DNA of 64,000 nt from Streptomyces daqingensis. GTDB lineage: Bacteria > Actinomycetota > Actinomycetes > Streptomycetales > Streptomycetaceae. The translations under genes and the position numbers were made by a program. The DNA lies in contig NZ_BMMP01000008.1 of assembly GCF_014645895.1 (NCBI RefSeq), positions 197,995 to 261,994 of the forward strand, given 5' to 3'. This document shows, in pieces, positions 42,191 to 50,685 of this stretch. The notes below the pieces were generated by a model, which worked only from the letters and a program-made list of their open reading frames with translations, made no database searches and was not told the origin of the DNA. How positions within the stretch are numbered: position 1 is the stretch's first letter; each line of letters starts with the position of its first letter.

Positions 42191-43879
42191 CTGACCACCA
42201 CGACTTTCCGAGATCTCGGAATCCTCTCCGAGACAGCCGAGGCCCTCGAAGCCGTCGGCATCAGCACGCCCTTCCCGATCCAGGAGATGACCCTGCCCGT
42301 CGCCCTCGCGGGCGGCGACGTCATCGGCCAGGCGAAGACCGGCACCGGCAAGACGCTGGGCTTCGGCCTCCCGCTCCTGGAGTCCGTCACCGTCCCCGCC
42401 GACGTGGAGCGCGGCCGTGCGGAGCCGGAGTCGCTCACCGACTCCCCGCAGGCCCTGATCGTCGTCCCCACGCGTGAGCTGTGCCAGCAGGTGACGAACG
42501 ACCTGCTGACCGCGGGCAAGGTCCGCAACGTCCGGGTGCTGTCGATCTACGGCGGCCGGGCCTACGAGCCGCAGGTCGAGGCCCTGAAGAAGGGCGTCGA
42601 CGTCGTCGTCGGCACGCCTGGGCGGCTGCTCGACCTGGCCGGCCAGAAGAAGCTGCGCCTGTCCGACGTGCGCACGCTCGTCCTCGACGAAGCCGACGAG
42701 ATGCTCGACCTCGGCTTCCTCCCGGACGTCGAGAAGATCATCCAGATGCTGCCTGCCAAGCGGCAGACCATGCTCTTCTCGGCGACGATGCCTGGCCAGG
42801 TCATCTCCCTCGCCCGCCGCTACATGAGCCAGCCCACGCACATCCGCGCCTCCGAGCCGGACGACGTGGGCCAGACCGTGGCGAACACCACACAGCACGC
42901 CTTCCGCGCCCACTCCATGGACAAGCAGGAGATGGTCGCCCGCATCCTGCAGGCCGAGGGCCGCGCACTCGCGATGATCTTCTGCCGCACGAAGCGGACC
43001 GCCGCGGACGTCGCCGACCAGCTCACGCGCCGCGGTTTCGCCGCGGGAGCCGTCCACGGCGACCTGGGCCAGGGCGCCCGGGAGCAGGCGCTGCGCGCCT
43101 TCCGCAACGGCAAGGTCGACGTCCTGGTCTGCACGGACGTGGCCGCGCGCGGCATCGACGTCGACAACGTGACGCACGTCATCAACTACCAGACGCCTGA
43201 GGACGAGAAGACGTACCTGCACCGCATCGGCCGTACTGGCCGCGCGGGCGCCTCGGGTACCGCCGTCACTCTCGTCGACTGGGACGACATCCCCCGCTGG
43301 CAGCTCATCGACAAGGCGCTGGAGCTGGGCCTCGGGGAGCCGGAGGAGACGTACTCCACGTCCCCGCACCTGTACGAGGCGCTGGGGATCCCCTCCGGCA
43401 CCAAGGGCATACTGCCGCGCAACGAGCGCACGCGTGCCGGTCTCTCGGCCGAGCAGGTCGAGGACCTGGGCGAGACGGGGCGCGGTCCCCGCGGCCGCGG
43501 TGGCCGCGGCGCGACGGCGGAGCCGGAGCGTCCCAAGCGCACCCGGCCGCCGCGTCAGCGCCGCCGTACCCGCAACGGGCAGCCCCTCGACGCCACGGGT
43601 GAGACCGGCGGCTCGCCGTCCGACTCTCCGGCCTCCGCGACCGAGGACGGCGGTCCGCGCAAGCCGCGGCGCCGTCGCCGTACACGCGGCGGCGCGGCCG
43701 GGGCGGGGCAGCCGCAGGACGGAGCGGCGGGCGCGAAGCAGACCGGCACGGCCACCGCGACGGGTTCGCAGCAGGACCACTCGGCCGGCGCCGCGGACGC
43801 CAAGCCCGCCCGTCGACGCCGTACGCGCGGTGGCGGCGCCAAGGCGGCCCAGCAGTCCCAGGCGGCTCAGGAGAGCTGA
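42191..43879 (+). CDS. DEAD-box ATP-dependent RNA helicase
   Basis: A 562-residue DEAD-box helicase. Q motif FPIQEMT, Walker A AKTGTGKT (48-55), PTREL, TPGR, VLDEADEMLDLGF (motif II), FSATM (III), then HRIGRTGR (VI). The C-terminal ~130 residues are Arg/Gly/Lys-rich repeats (RRRTRNGQ, RRRRTRGG), an RNA-binding tail. The conserved N-terminus TTTTFRDLGIL is in frame upstream of the first ATG (42287), which would cut the Q motif; the frame is closed by TAG at 42179 and between them only ATC (42188) or CTG (42191) can start. I use CTG. Hairpin terminator after the stop. Corresponds to rhlE-type helicase beside the ferritin-like gene. Confidence 0.92.
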   Translation: MTTTTFRDLGILSETAEALEAVGISTPFPIQEMTLPVALAGGDVIGQAKTGTGKTLGFGLPLLESVTVPADVERGRAEPESLTDSPQALIVVPTRELCQQVTNDLLTAGKVRNVRVLSIYGGRAYEPQVEALKKGVDVVVGTPGRLLDLAGQKKLRLSDVRTLVLDEADEMLDLGFLPDVEKIIQMLPAKRQTMLFSATMPGQVISLARRYMSQPTHIRASEPDDVGQTVANTTQHAFRAHSMDKQEMVARILQAEGRALAMIFCRTKRTAADVADQLTRRGFAAGAVHGDLGQGAREQALRAFRNGKVDVLVCTDVAARGIDVDNVTHVINYQTPEDEKTYLHRIGRTGRAGASGTAVTLVDWDDIPRWQLIDKALELGLGEPEETYSTSPHLYEALGIPSGTKGILPRNERTRAGLSAEQVEDLGETGRGPRGRGGRGATAEPERPKRTRPPRQRRRTRNGQPLDATGETGGSPSDSPASATEDGGPRKPRRRRRTRGGAAGAGQPQDGAAGAKQTGTATATGSQQDHSAGAADAKPARRRRTRGGGAKAAQQSQAAQES

Positions 43880-43923
43880 CCCGCCGTCGTCGGCAGCGGC
43901 CACGGCCGCTGCGGGCGGCACAC

Positions 43924-43962
43924 GCGTCGAGGCCCGGCCCGGGTGGGTCCGGGCCTCGACGC
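43924..43962 (+). terminator. Terminator of DEAD-box gene
   Basis: Perfect 14-base inverted repeat (43924-43937 with 43949-43962) and 11-base loop, 45 bases after the stop. Confidence 0.8.
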
Positions 43963-44069
43963 TGTCCGGACGGGGGCGGGCCGGGGTGCATCTCAGCAGC
44001 CCGGGGTCGAGGTCCGTACAGGGCGTTCGTCCTGCTGTCGGTACGGCGACGGGGCGGTAGCGTCCTCGC

Positions 44070-45041
44070 ATGAGCAAGCCGCCGTTCCTCGTACTGCCGC
44101 CCGTAGCCCGGGCGTACCGACTTGCCACCGCACGCGGTGAGTTCGCCGTACACGACGCGGGCCGGCCGCGCCTGGGCACGGCTCTGCTGCTGCCCGGCTT
44201 CACCGGCAGCAAGGAGGACTTCATCGCCCTGCTGGAGCCGCTGGCCGGTGCCGGATTCCGCGCCGTCGCCGTGGACCAGCGCGGACAGTACGAGACGGAC
44301 GGGCCCCGCACTGAGGCGGCGTACGCGCGTGAGGAACTGGCGCTGGACGCGCTGGCTCTGGCCGAGGCGCTGCAGCAGGACGACAGCGTCGCACTGCACG
44401 GCAGCGACAGCGACAGCGACAGCGCAACGGTGAACTCGCCGGACGACGGGCGCAGCGGTGGAACGCGGGGGCCGGTGCACCTCCTGGGCCACTCGCTGGG
44501 CGGCCTCATCGCGCGTGAGGCGGTGCTGCGCGACCGGACGCCCTTCGCGTCGCTGACCCTCATGAGCAGCGGTCCCGCAGCGGTCTCCGCCACCCAGCAG
44601 CACCGTCTGAAGCTTCTCCTGGGCGCGTTGCCGGTGATGACGGCGGAGGAGATCTGGCAGGCGATGCGTGAGCTCGACCCTGTCGAGGCGGCGGACGAGT
44701 CGACGCCGCCCGAGGTGGCCGGTTTCATGCACGAGCGCTGGCTGGCACACGTGCCGGAACAACTGTGCGCAACGGCTCAGCAGTTGATCGCCGAGCCCGA
44801 CCGCGTCGGCGAACTCGCCGCGGCGGTCTCCGCGTCCGGACCGGACCGGCCCGCGCTCCCCGTCCACGTGCTGTCCGGCTCCGTCGATTACGCGTGGCCC
44901 GTGCCGCTGATCGACGACATGGCAGTACGGCTCGGTGCCGTACGCACAGTCGTGCAGGGCGCCGGGCACTCTCCGAACGCGGAACGGCCCGGAGAGACGG
45001 CACAGGCGCTGGCGGACTTCTGGAGCGGAGCCCCGGGCTGA
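44070..45041 (+). CDS. Alpha/beta hydrolase
   Basis: A 323-residue alpha/beta hydrolase. LLLPGFTGSKEDF (oxyanion), VAVDQRGQYETDG, GHSLGG (nucleophile Ser), SGSVDYAWPV (acid) and GAGHSPNAERP (His). A Ser/Asp repeat insert (GSDSDSDSATVNSPDD) of about 25 residues sits before the nucleophile elbow and is probably a species-specific loop. Soluble; no signal peptide. Substrate unknown. Confidence 0.87.
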   Translation: MSKPPFLVLPPVARAYRLATARGEFAVHDAGRPRLGTALLLPGFTGSKEDFIALLEPLAGAGFRAVAVDQRGQYETDGPRTEAAYAREELALDALALAEALQQDDSVALHGSDSDSDSATVNSPDDGRSGGTRGPVHLLGHSLGGLIAREAVLRDRTPFASLTLMSSGPAAVSATQQHRLKLLLGALPVMTAEEIWQAMRELDPVEAADESTPPEVAGFMHERWLAHVPEQLCATAQQLIAEPDRVGELAAAVSASGPDRPALPVHVLSGSVDYAWPVPLIDDMAVRLGAVRTVVQGAGHSPNAERPGETAQALADFWSGAPG

Positions 45042-45110
45042 CCGACGGGAGGTACCCCGCCTCCTGCCGTCCCCTACTGCGTCCTTTTGACGTCCCCGCC
45101 CCGCCGTGCC

Positions 45111-45719
45111 TCAGGCCCGGCCCGTGATGAACTGCTCGACGCCGTTGGCTATCTGCTGCACGGCGATCGCGGACAGGAGCATGCCGGACAGCCGCGTGAC
45201 CAGTACCACGCCGCCCTCCTTGATCACGCGGATGATGAGCAGCGAGTAGCGCATCACCAGCCACAGCACCACGTGGATGGCGAGGATCGCGACCCAGACG
45301 GAGAACTGGCCGCCGAGGCCGTCCGCGTCCTGCACGGCCAGGATGACGGAGACGATCGCACCGGGCCCGGCGAGCAGCGGCATGCCCAGTGGCACGAGCG
45401 CCGCGTTGACCTCCTTCGTCTGCGACGGCTCGTCGGCCTTCCCGGTCAGGAGGTCGAGCGCGACGAGCAGGAGCAGCAGCCCGCCGGCGACCATCAGAGC
45501 CGGCACCGAGACGTGCAGATAGTCGAGGATCTGCTGCCCGCACAGCCCGAAGACGGTGATGACGCCGAAGGCGACAGCGGTGGCCTGGAGCGCCATGCGG
45601 CGCTGCACCTTGACGGGTCTGCCGGAGGTGAGGGCGAGGAAGATCGGCGTGATACCCGGCGGATCCATGATCACGAACAGGGTGATGAAGACCGATCCGA
45701 AGAGCGCGAAGTCGAACAC
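45111..45719 (-). CDS. MarC family integral membrane protein
   Basis: A 202-residue MarC-type protein with about six transmembrane helices. FITLFVIMDPPGITPIFLAL is the conserved N-terminal signature; LALVPLG-type and PLLAGPGAIVSVILAV are the second. The GTG at 45719 has AAGGCA eight bases upstream and gives the family start VFDFALFGS; the frame extends further upstream without conserved content. Despite the name, MarC proteins are not shown to confer multidrug resistance. Downstream of the PHP gene on the same strand. Confidence 0.9.
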   Translation of the reverse strand: MFDFALFGSVFITLFVIMDPPGITPIFLALTSGRPVKVQRRMALQATAVAFGVITVFGLCGQQILDYLHVSVPALMVAGGLLLLLVALDLLTGKADEPSQTKEVNAALVPLGMPLLAGPGAIVSVILAVQDADGLGGQFSVWVAILAIHVVLWLVMRYSLLIIRVIKEGGVVLVTRLSGMLLSAIAVQQIANGVEQFITGRA

Positions 45720-45911
45720 TGGGTTGCCTTGCTGCGAGGCCGGGCCGTGGAAGCGCCCGGGTGTGGACGGGGGAGGGAACGGGCTGGGCGGAACGGGCGG
45801 GGCCGCACGCCGACGAGCGGCCGCCCGGGAGCACCCGGCCACAGTGCACTGCTCACGGGCCGTCCGGACAGGCCGCTGCACGGGCGCGCACGCCCGGTGG
45901 ACGTCTGCGGG

Positions 45912-46757
45912 TCAGCCCGTGACGGGCGCGGAGCCGGAGCCGCGTGCGGCGATCTCGGCCCAGACGTCGGGATGCGTCGTGTGCTCGCCGAGGCGGCAGG
46001 TCTTCCGGCTGCCGTGGTAGTCGCTGGAGCCCGTGGCGAGGATCCCGAGGTCGTCGGCGAGGCCGTGCAGGCGGGCCCTGGTGGCCGGTTCGTGGTCCAT
46101 GTGGTCGGCCTCGACGCCGTCCAGGCCCGCCGCGGCCAGGTCGGCGATCGCACTCTCCGGGACGCACTGACCGCGTTTGGCGGCCAGCGGATGAGCGAAG
46201 ACGGCGACGCCGCCCGCGCCCTTGATCAACCGCAGTGCGTCGAAAGGGTCGAGTTCGTGCTTGTCGACGTACGCCCTGCCGTCGTTGGCCAGCCACTCCT
46301 GGGTGAAGGCGTCCGAGACGCTGTCGATCACTCCCGCCTCGACCATGGCGGTCGCGATGTGCGGGCGGCCGACCGCACCGTCCCCCGCGATCCGGGCGAC
46401 GTCCTCCCATGTCACGGGGACGCCCAGCTCTCGCAGCTTGCGGACCATGCCCTGGGCGCGGGGGACGCGGTCGTCCCTCACGAGCTCGCGCTCGCGGGCG
46501 AGTTCGGGCTCCGCCGGGTCGAACAGGTAGGCCAGCATGTGGAGGCTGACGCCGTCGAGTCGGCAGGAGAGCTCCGCGCCCCGGACGAACGTCAGCCCGG
46601 AGGGCAGCGCCGCCAGTGCGGCCTCGTGGCCCGAGACGGTGTCGTGGTCCGACAGCGCGACGACGTCGAGTCCGGCCCGCCCGGCGTTCCGCACCAGCTC
46701 AGCGGGGGTGTCGGTGCCGTCCGAGGCAGTGGAGTGGGTGTGCAGGTCGATGCGCAC
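45912..46757 (-). CDS. PHP domain phosphoesterase
   Basis: A 281-residue PHP-domain protein of the TrpH/RNase AM (YciV) type, which in E. coli removes 5' nucleotides from RNA. Metal-binding motifs: DLHTHSTASDG at residues 4-14, SDHD, GAELSC, AHP and SSDYHG near the C-terminus. ATG start at 46757. Same strand as the zinc-ribbon and SUFU genes upstream and marC downstream. Confidence 0.92.
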   Translation of the reverse strand: MRIDLHTHSTASDGTDTPAELVRNAGRAGLDVVALSDHDTVSGHEAALAALPSGLTFVRGAELSCRLDGVSLHMLAYLFDPAEPELARERELVRDDRVPRAQGMVRKLRELGVPVTWEDVARIAGDGAVGRPHIATAMVEAGVIDSVSDAFTQEWLANDGRAYVDKHELDPFDALRLIKGAGGVAVFAHPLAAKRGQCVPESAIADLAAAGLDGVEADHMDHEPATRARLHGLADDLGILATGSSDYHGSRKTCRLGEHTTHPDVWAEIAARGSGSAPVTG

Positions 46758-46917
46758 GGGCAGGGGCTCCAGCTACGGCGGGGACGGTCAGCGGGGGGTC
46801 CCACCATAGCCGCCGCCCGGGGCACCTCCCGCGGGCGGACGGGGAGCGTGCCCGCGGACCCGGGCTCTGGCGGCATCGCCCTCCCGCCACAGGATCCGGA
46901 GAGGACGCGCACGTGGC

Positions 46918-47556
46918 TCAGGAGAGGATGCGCGACGAGAGCGTCCCGCAGGGCAGCAGATCCACTTCGGCCCCCGCGTCCCGCAGGTCGGTGAGGACGA
47001 GCTCGTCGTACATCAGCAGACCGGACTGTTCCGGCCACACGATCGCCCACAGCCAGAGCCCGCGCGCCTCACCGGCGAAGACCGCCCTGTCGCTGGCCGA
47101 GCCGGGCACGTGCCACAGCGGAGTCGGCCGTCCGGCGGCGAGCACCTTCACGGGCGGCGGCTTGTCCACGCACATGCCCGGTCCGGGGTCCACGCCGTCC
47201 ACGCCCGCGTAGCGGGCACCGAGGCCGACGCCCAACTCCTCGGCCACCAGGATGAGTTCACCCGTCCCGCCGAGAGGGCCGGGCCCCGAGCAGGCAACTG
47301 CCGTGGCTCTCGCTCCGCTTCTGTCGTCCCCCGCGCACGCGACGCCCGAGAACAGCCAGCCCACCGGCAGCGGCCAGGGCATCCACACGGGCACCTTGGT
47401 CCGTCCGACGGCCACGGCGAGCGCTTCGACGCTGGGGGGAACGACAGGCTGGAGCGGGTGCACCGTGCCGTGCAGATCGCACTGCCAGGCGTCGGCGAAG
47501 AGTCCGGGCGCCCGCACCCGGCCACCGCATTTCGGGCAACTGGGTTCGCCCCTCAT
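46918..47556 (-). CDS. DUF6758-type protein with N-terminal zinc ribbon
   Basis: A 212-residue protein. CPKCGGRV near the N-terminus and C...H in WQCDLHG form a probable zinc ribbon; KVPVWMPWPLPVGWLFSGVAC is the most conserved-looking block, with later GARYAGVDG and LWAIVWPEQSG. Resembles a Streptomyces conserved protein I recall as DUF6758; that label is from memory. ATG at 47556 starts MRGEPSCPKC; GTG-like start nine bases upstream is possible. Function unknown. Confidence 0.8.
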   Translation of the reverse strand: MRGEPSCPKCGGRVRAPGLFADAWQCDLHGTVHPLQPVVPPSVEALAVAVGRTKVPVWMPWPLPVGWLFSGVACAGDDRSGARATAVACSGPGPLGGTGELILVAEELGVGLGARYAGVDGVDPGPGMCVDKPPPVKVLAAGRPTPLWHVPGSASDRAVFAGEARGLWLWAIVWPEQSGLLMYDELVLTDLRDAGAEVDLLPCGTLSSRILS

Positions 47557-47683
47557 GAAGCACAACGGTCCTCCCCGGCCGCGTCCGCGTCAAGGATCAC
47601 CCGTCCTTACTTGGCCGAACCCTGTCGGTCCTCCCCACCCGTCCCACCTGCCCCACTTGCCACAGGGGGACGACGGAGCCACC

Positions 47684-48271
47684 TCAGTCCGTCAGCGCCA
47701 CAGCGGCACGGAGCGGGTCGCGGAGGTCGGTTCCGTGGCTGAGCCAGCGCTCCTCGAGGGCGGCGGCGCCGTGGACGCGCTTCCAGGCGGCCTCGTTCGG
47801 CGTCATGGGCAGCAGCGGGAGGAAGCGCACCGGCTCCAGCGGAGGGTCGAGCGCCAAGTCGCCGACCAGACCGCCCGGTTCGGCGACCAGAACGGACGTG
47901 AAGGGCGCGTCCGGCCACAGCGGTTCGCCGACGTCCAGCGAGGAGCCGGGGGCCACGACGACGCCCTCGACCTGCGGCGACGCGGCCAGCACGGCCAGCG
48001 GCCGCAGCACCTCGTCCGTCCTGGCGGCGCCCGCCCGTACGGAGAGGAGCAGTTCGGCACGCGGCCCGCGCTCGGGGTCGGCCAGAGCGGCGGCGGGGTC
48101 GGTCATGGGAGCGGCCGACATCCCGAGGGTGGCGTAGCGTACCAGGTCGCCGTCCACGAAGCGCAGTACGTCGATCCTCTCCGTGCCGAGGAACGTCACC
48201 GACGCCCTCGCGTCGGGCTCACCGAGCGCCGAGCGCAGCCGCGCCTCCACCAGATCCGATACGTCAGCCAT
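47684..48271 (-). CDS. Suppressor-of-fused (SUFU) domain protein
   Basis: A 195-residue protein resembling the bacterial SUFU domain: DVLRFVDGDLVRYATLGMSAAPM, RAELLLSVRAG, FTSVLVAEPGG and RFLPLLPMTPNEAAWKRVHG. Bacterial SUFU proteins are often toxin-immunity proteins or housekeeping proteins of unknown role; no toxin gene is adjacent, so the immunity role is not supported here. First gene of a four-gene minus-strand run. Confidence 0.82.
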   Translation of the reverse strand: MADVSDLVEARLRSALGEPDARASVTFLGTERIDVLRFVDGDLVRYATLGMSAAPMTDPAAALADPERGPRAELLLSVRAGAARTDEVLRPLAVLAASPQVEGVVVAPGSSLDVGEPLWPDAPFTSVLVAEPGGLVGDLALDPPLEPVRFLPLLPMTPNEAAWKRVHGAAALEERWLSHGTDLRDPLRAAVALTD

Positions 48272-48750
48272 GCCGCGAGGATAATCACGTAAGGAGGTGG
48301 CAAAGAGACGCGAGGCAGCGCCGGAAGCGTCAGAAGCAGTGCTTTCGCGGTGTTACCTTGGCTGCTGGTCAGGCATGCGAATCGTCCCCCAAGAGGGACC
48401 GGCCGGAGGAGGTGGGACTGACATGGATCCGAGTCGACCGTGCAGTACCAACTGCTCTTCCGTCCCACCGCGTCCCCACTCCTGAGCGCCCTACTCCCCC
48501 GCCGTTCCAGCGGCGAAACCACATGGGGCGCATTGTTTCCCCGGGATGTGTCCACGGGGTTCCGCGGCACGGGAGAGCTCAGAGCACAGCTCGACCCCGC
48601 AAGACTGCGAACCAGCGAACGCCGTCGCGACCGGCCTGAGCGGTACCCGCTTTGCAGACCTCCGGCTCCCTGCACACCGCACGATCCGTAGGTTTACATT
48701 CCGGGCAGCGCTGCACCGGCCGACGGCTCGGCATCCCCGAGGAGCCCAGC
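48272..48750 (+). promoter_or_regulatory. Long corA upstream region with candidate leader
   Basis: About 480 bases between the divergent SUFU and corA genes. Coding-like bias is weak. It contains one strong Shine-Dalgarno (GGAGGAGGTG near 48.41 kb) serving a 20-codon ORF (separate entry). I recognise no known riboswitch class. If transcribed, corA would have a leader of 300 bases or more. Confidence 0.45.
48423..48485 (+). CDS. Candidate 20-residue leader peptide upstream of corA
   Basis: ATG at 48423 with GGAGGAGGTG about eight bases upstream encodes MDPSRPCSTNCSSVPPRPHS, rich in Ser, Pro and Cys. Short Pro-rich leader peptides control magnesium transporter genes in enterobacteria, so a similar role here is conceivable. 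An overlapping frame (GTG at 48440) gives an 83-residue alternative with weaker signals. Confidence 0.4.
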   Translation: MDPSRPCSTNCSSVPPRPHS

Positions 48751-49866
48751 ATGTCGATGATCCGAGACCTGCGCGCCGCCGTCCGCCCGTCCCTCCGCAA
48801 GGGCGGCCGCTCGGCCTACCAGTACGAGAACACCCGCACCGACGACTCGGGCACCGCCGTCGTGGACTGCGCCGTGTACCGGGAGGGCCGGCGCGTCAAG
48901 GCGCAGACGACTCCCGCCGAGGCGCTGCGGCAGGTGCGCTCCAGCGAGGGGCGCGAGTTCGTGTGGATCGGTCTGCACGAGCCGACGGAGAGAGAGTTCT
49001 CCGGCATCGCCACGGAGTACGGCCTGCACCCCCTCGCCGTCGAGGACGCGGTGCACGCGCACCAGCGCCCGAAGCTCGAGCGGTACGACGACAGCGTCTT
49101 CACCGTCTTCAAGACGATCCACTACGTCGAGCACGCCGAACTCACCGCCACCAGCGAGGTGGTGGAGACCGGCGAGGTGATGTGCTTCACCGGGCGGGAC
49201 TACATCATCACCGTGCGGCACGGCGGCCAGGGTTCGCTGCGCGCGCTGCGGCACCGCATGGAGGACGACGCGGAGCTGCTCGCCAAGGGGCCTTCCGTGG
49301 TCCTGCACGCGATCGCCGACCAGACCGTCGACGGATACCTCGCCGTCGCCGACGCCGTCCAGGACGACATCGACGAGGTCGAGATCGAGGTCTTCTCCAA
49401 CACCGCGGGCAACGGCCGCCGCGGCGGCGACGCCGGGCGCATCTACCAGCTCAAGCGGGAGGTGCTGGAGTTCAAGCGCGCGGTCTCCCCGCTGCTGCGT
49501 CCGATGCAGCTGGTCAGCGAGCGGCCGATGCGCGTGATCGACCCGGAGATCCAGAAGTACTTCCGCGATGTCGCCGACCACCTGACGCGCGTGAACGAGC
49601 AGGTGCTCGGCTTCGACGACCTGCTCAACTCGATCCTGCAGGCCAACCTCGCGCAGGCGACGGTCGCGCAGAACGAGGACATGCGCAAGATCACGTCGTG
49701 GGCGGCGATCTTCGCCGTCCCCACGATGATCGCGGGCATCTACGGGATGAACTTCGACTACATGCCCGAGCTGCACTGGAAGTACGGCTATCCCACGGTG
49801 ATGGCCGTGACGGCGTCGATCTGTGTCGCCATCTACCGCGGCTTCAAGCGCAACGGCTGGCTCTGA
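48751..49866 (+). CDS. corA: Magnesium/cobalt transporter CorA
   Basis: A 371-residue CorA. The N-terminal ~300 residues are the cytoplasmic alpha/beta domain and long stalk helix; two C-terminal helices follow. The signature YGMNFDYMPEL (GMN motif, pore mouth) sits between them and the protein ends in the basic RGFKRNGWL. ATG at 48751 has GAGGAG upstream. Divergent from the SUFU gene; other Mg-related genes (MgtE-N/CBS protein) follow 1.7 kb away, as around Rv1239c/Rv1232c in M. tuberculosis. Confidence 0.96.
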   Translation: MSMIRDLRAAVRPSLRKGGRSAYQYENTRTDDSGTAVVDCAVYREGRRVKAQTTPAEALRQVRSSEGREFVWIGLHEPTEREFSGIATEYGLHPLAVEDAVHAHQRPKLERYDDSVFTVFKTIHYVEHAELTATSEVVETGEVMCFTGRDYIITVRHGGQGSLRALRHRMEDDAELLAKGPSVVLHAIADQTVDGYLAVADAVQDDIDEVEIEVFSNTAGNGRRGGDAGRIYQLKREVLEFKRAVSPLLRPMQLVSERPMRVIDPEIQKYFRDVADHLTRVNEQVLGFDDLLNSILQANLAQATVAQNEDMRKITSWAAIFAVPTMIAGIYGMNFDYMPELHWKYGYPTVMAVTASICVAIYRGFKRNGWL

Positions 49867-50025
49867 CCGCCGGCCCGGCCTGTGCGGGCCGGCGAGCTCG
49901 ACGGCCGCAGGTCACCCGCAAGACGGAGGCGGGTGGCGTGAGTTGACGCCCGACGTTGACGCCGGGCGGCAAGGCACCCTCCTGGCGGAAGCCCCGGCCC
50001 CTCCCCTGCCCGGTAGCCTGCCCGT

Positions 50026-50553
50026 ATGACGCTGCTCGATCAGGCCCTCGTCGAGGAGGCCACCAAGAAGTCCGGCCTCGTCTGGGTACGCGGCCCGGAA
50101 GGCCCCGCACGGTCCCTGTGGCACGTGTGGCACGACGGTGCCCTGTGCCTCGTGGGGGACGGACCGCTGGAACAGCCCCTGGAGGGGCTGGGGTTGACGG
50201 ACGGGGGCGCCGCGACGGTCAGCGTGCGCAGCAAGGACAAGGGCGGACGGCTCGTGGTCTGGCCGGCCCGCGTGGTGGAGCTCGAACCGCACTCGGAACG
50301 CTGGGAGACGGCCGTCGGCGAGCTGAGGGGGAAGCGGCTCAACGCGCCCGACTTCCAGACCGTCGCGGAGCGTTGGGCCCGCGAGTGCCGGGTTCTGCGC
50401 CTCGAACCGTCAGGACCTCCCGTACAGCAGCCGGGGTCGATGCCCGACGACGCGCAGGCGGCCGTCCCGCTGCCCACCCGTGCCACGACGCGGCGCCGCA
50501 TCCCTGCGGCGCTGCCCAAACTGCTCTTCCGCAGGCGGCGCCAGGCGGAGTGA
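50026..50553 (+). CDS. Conserved unknown protein, possible split-barrel fold
   Basis: A 175-residue soluble protein: LDQALVEEATKKSGLVWVR, WHVWHDGALCLVGDG, GAATVSVRSKDKGGRLVVW and LNAPDFQTVAERWAREC. The pattern of beta-strands with a WHVWHD-type element is reminiscent of pyridoxamine-phosphate-oxidase-like split barrels, but no flavin or F420 motif is clear. The C-terminal ~30 residues are basic. ATG start. Not in a clear operon: corA lies 160 bases upstream on the same strand. Confidence 0.75.
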   Translation: MTLLDQALVEEATKKSGLVWVRGPEGPARSLWHVWHDGALCLVGDGPLEQPLEGLGLTDGGAATVSVRSKDKGGRLVVWPARVVELEPHSERWETAVGELRGKRLNAPDFQTVAERWARECRVLRLEPSGPPVQQPGSMPDDAQAAVPLPTRATTRRRIPAALPKLLFRRRRQAE

Positions 50554-50645
50554 GCCCGGGGCCGCTCGTCTTCCCGAAGCGCGCCCGACGCCGCGCGGGC
50601 CGAGGGCCCGTCGAGCTCGTGCTGCTCGTCCTGCCGACGGTGCAG

Positions 50646-50685
50646 GCCGGGAGAGCCGGAGCGGAAGCCGGGAGAGCCGGAGCGG
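50646..50685. repeat. Two 19-bp direct repeats, 21-bp period
   Basis: Copies at 50646-50664 and 50667-50685 directly abut the lipoprotein stop codon. Purine-rich (GGGAGAGCCGGAGCGG core). No hairpin; probably a slippage duplication. Confidence 0.85.

Noticed and set aside
47684..48271. SUFU-domain protein as an immunity protein of a polymorphic toxin
   Set aside because: No toxin, Rhs or WXG-type gene lies nearby; neighbours are housekeeping genes.
48440..48691. 83-codon frame starting GTG in the corA upstream region
   Set aside because: Weaker ribosome site than the overlapping 20-codon ORF, modest codon bias and no recognisable fold; not strong enough to call.
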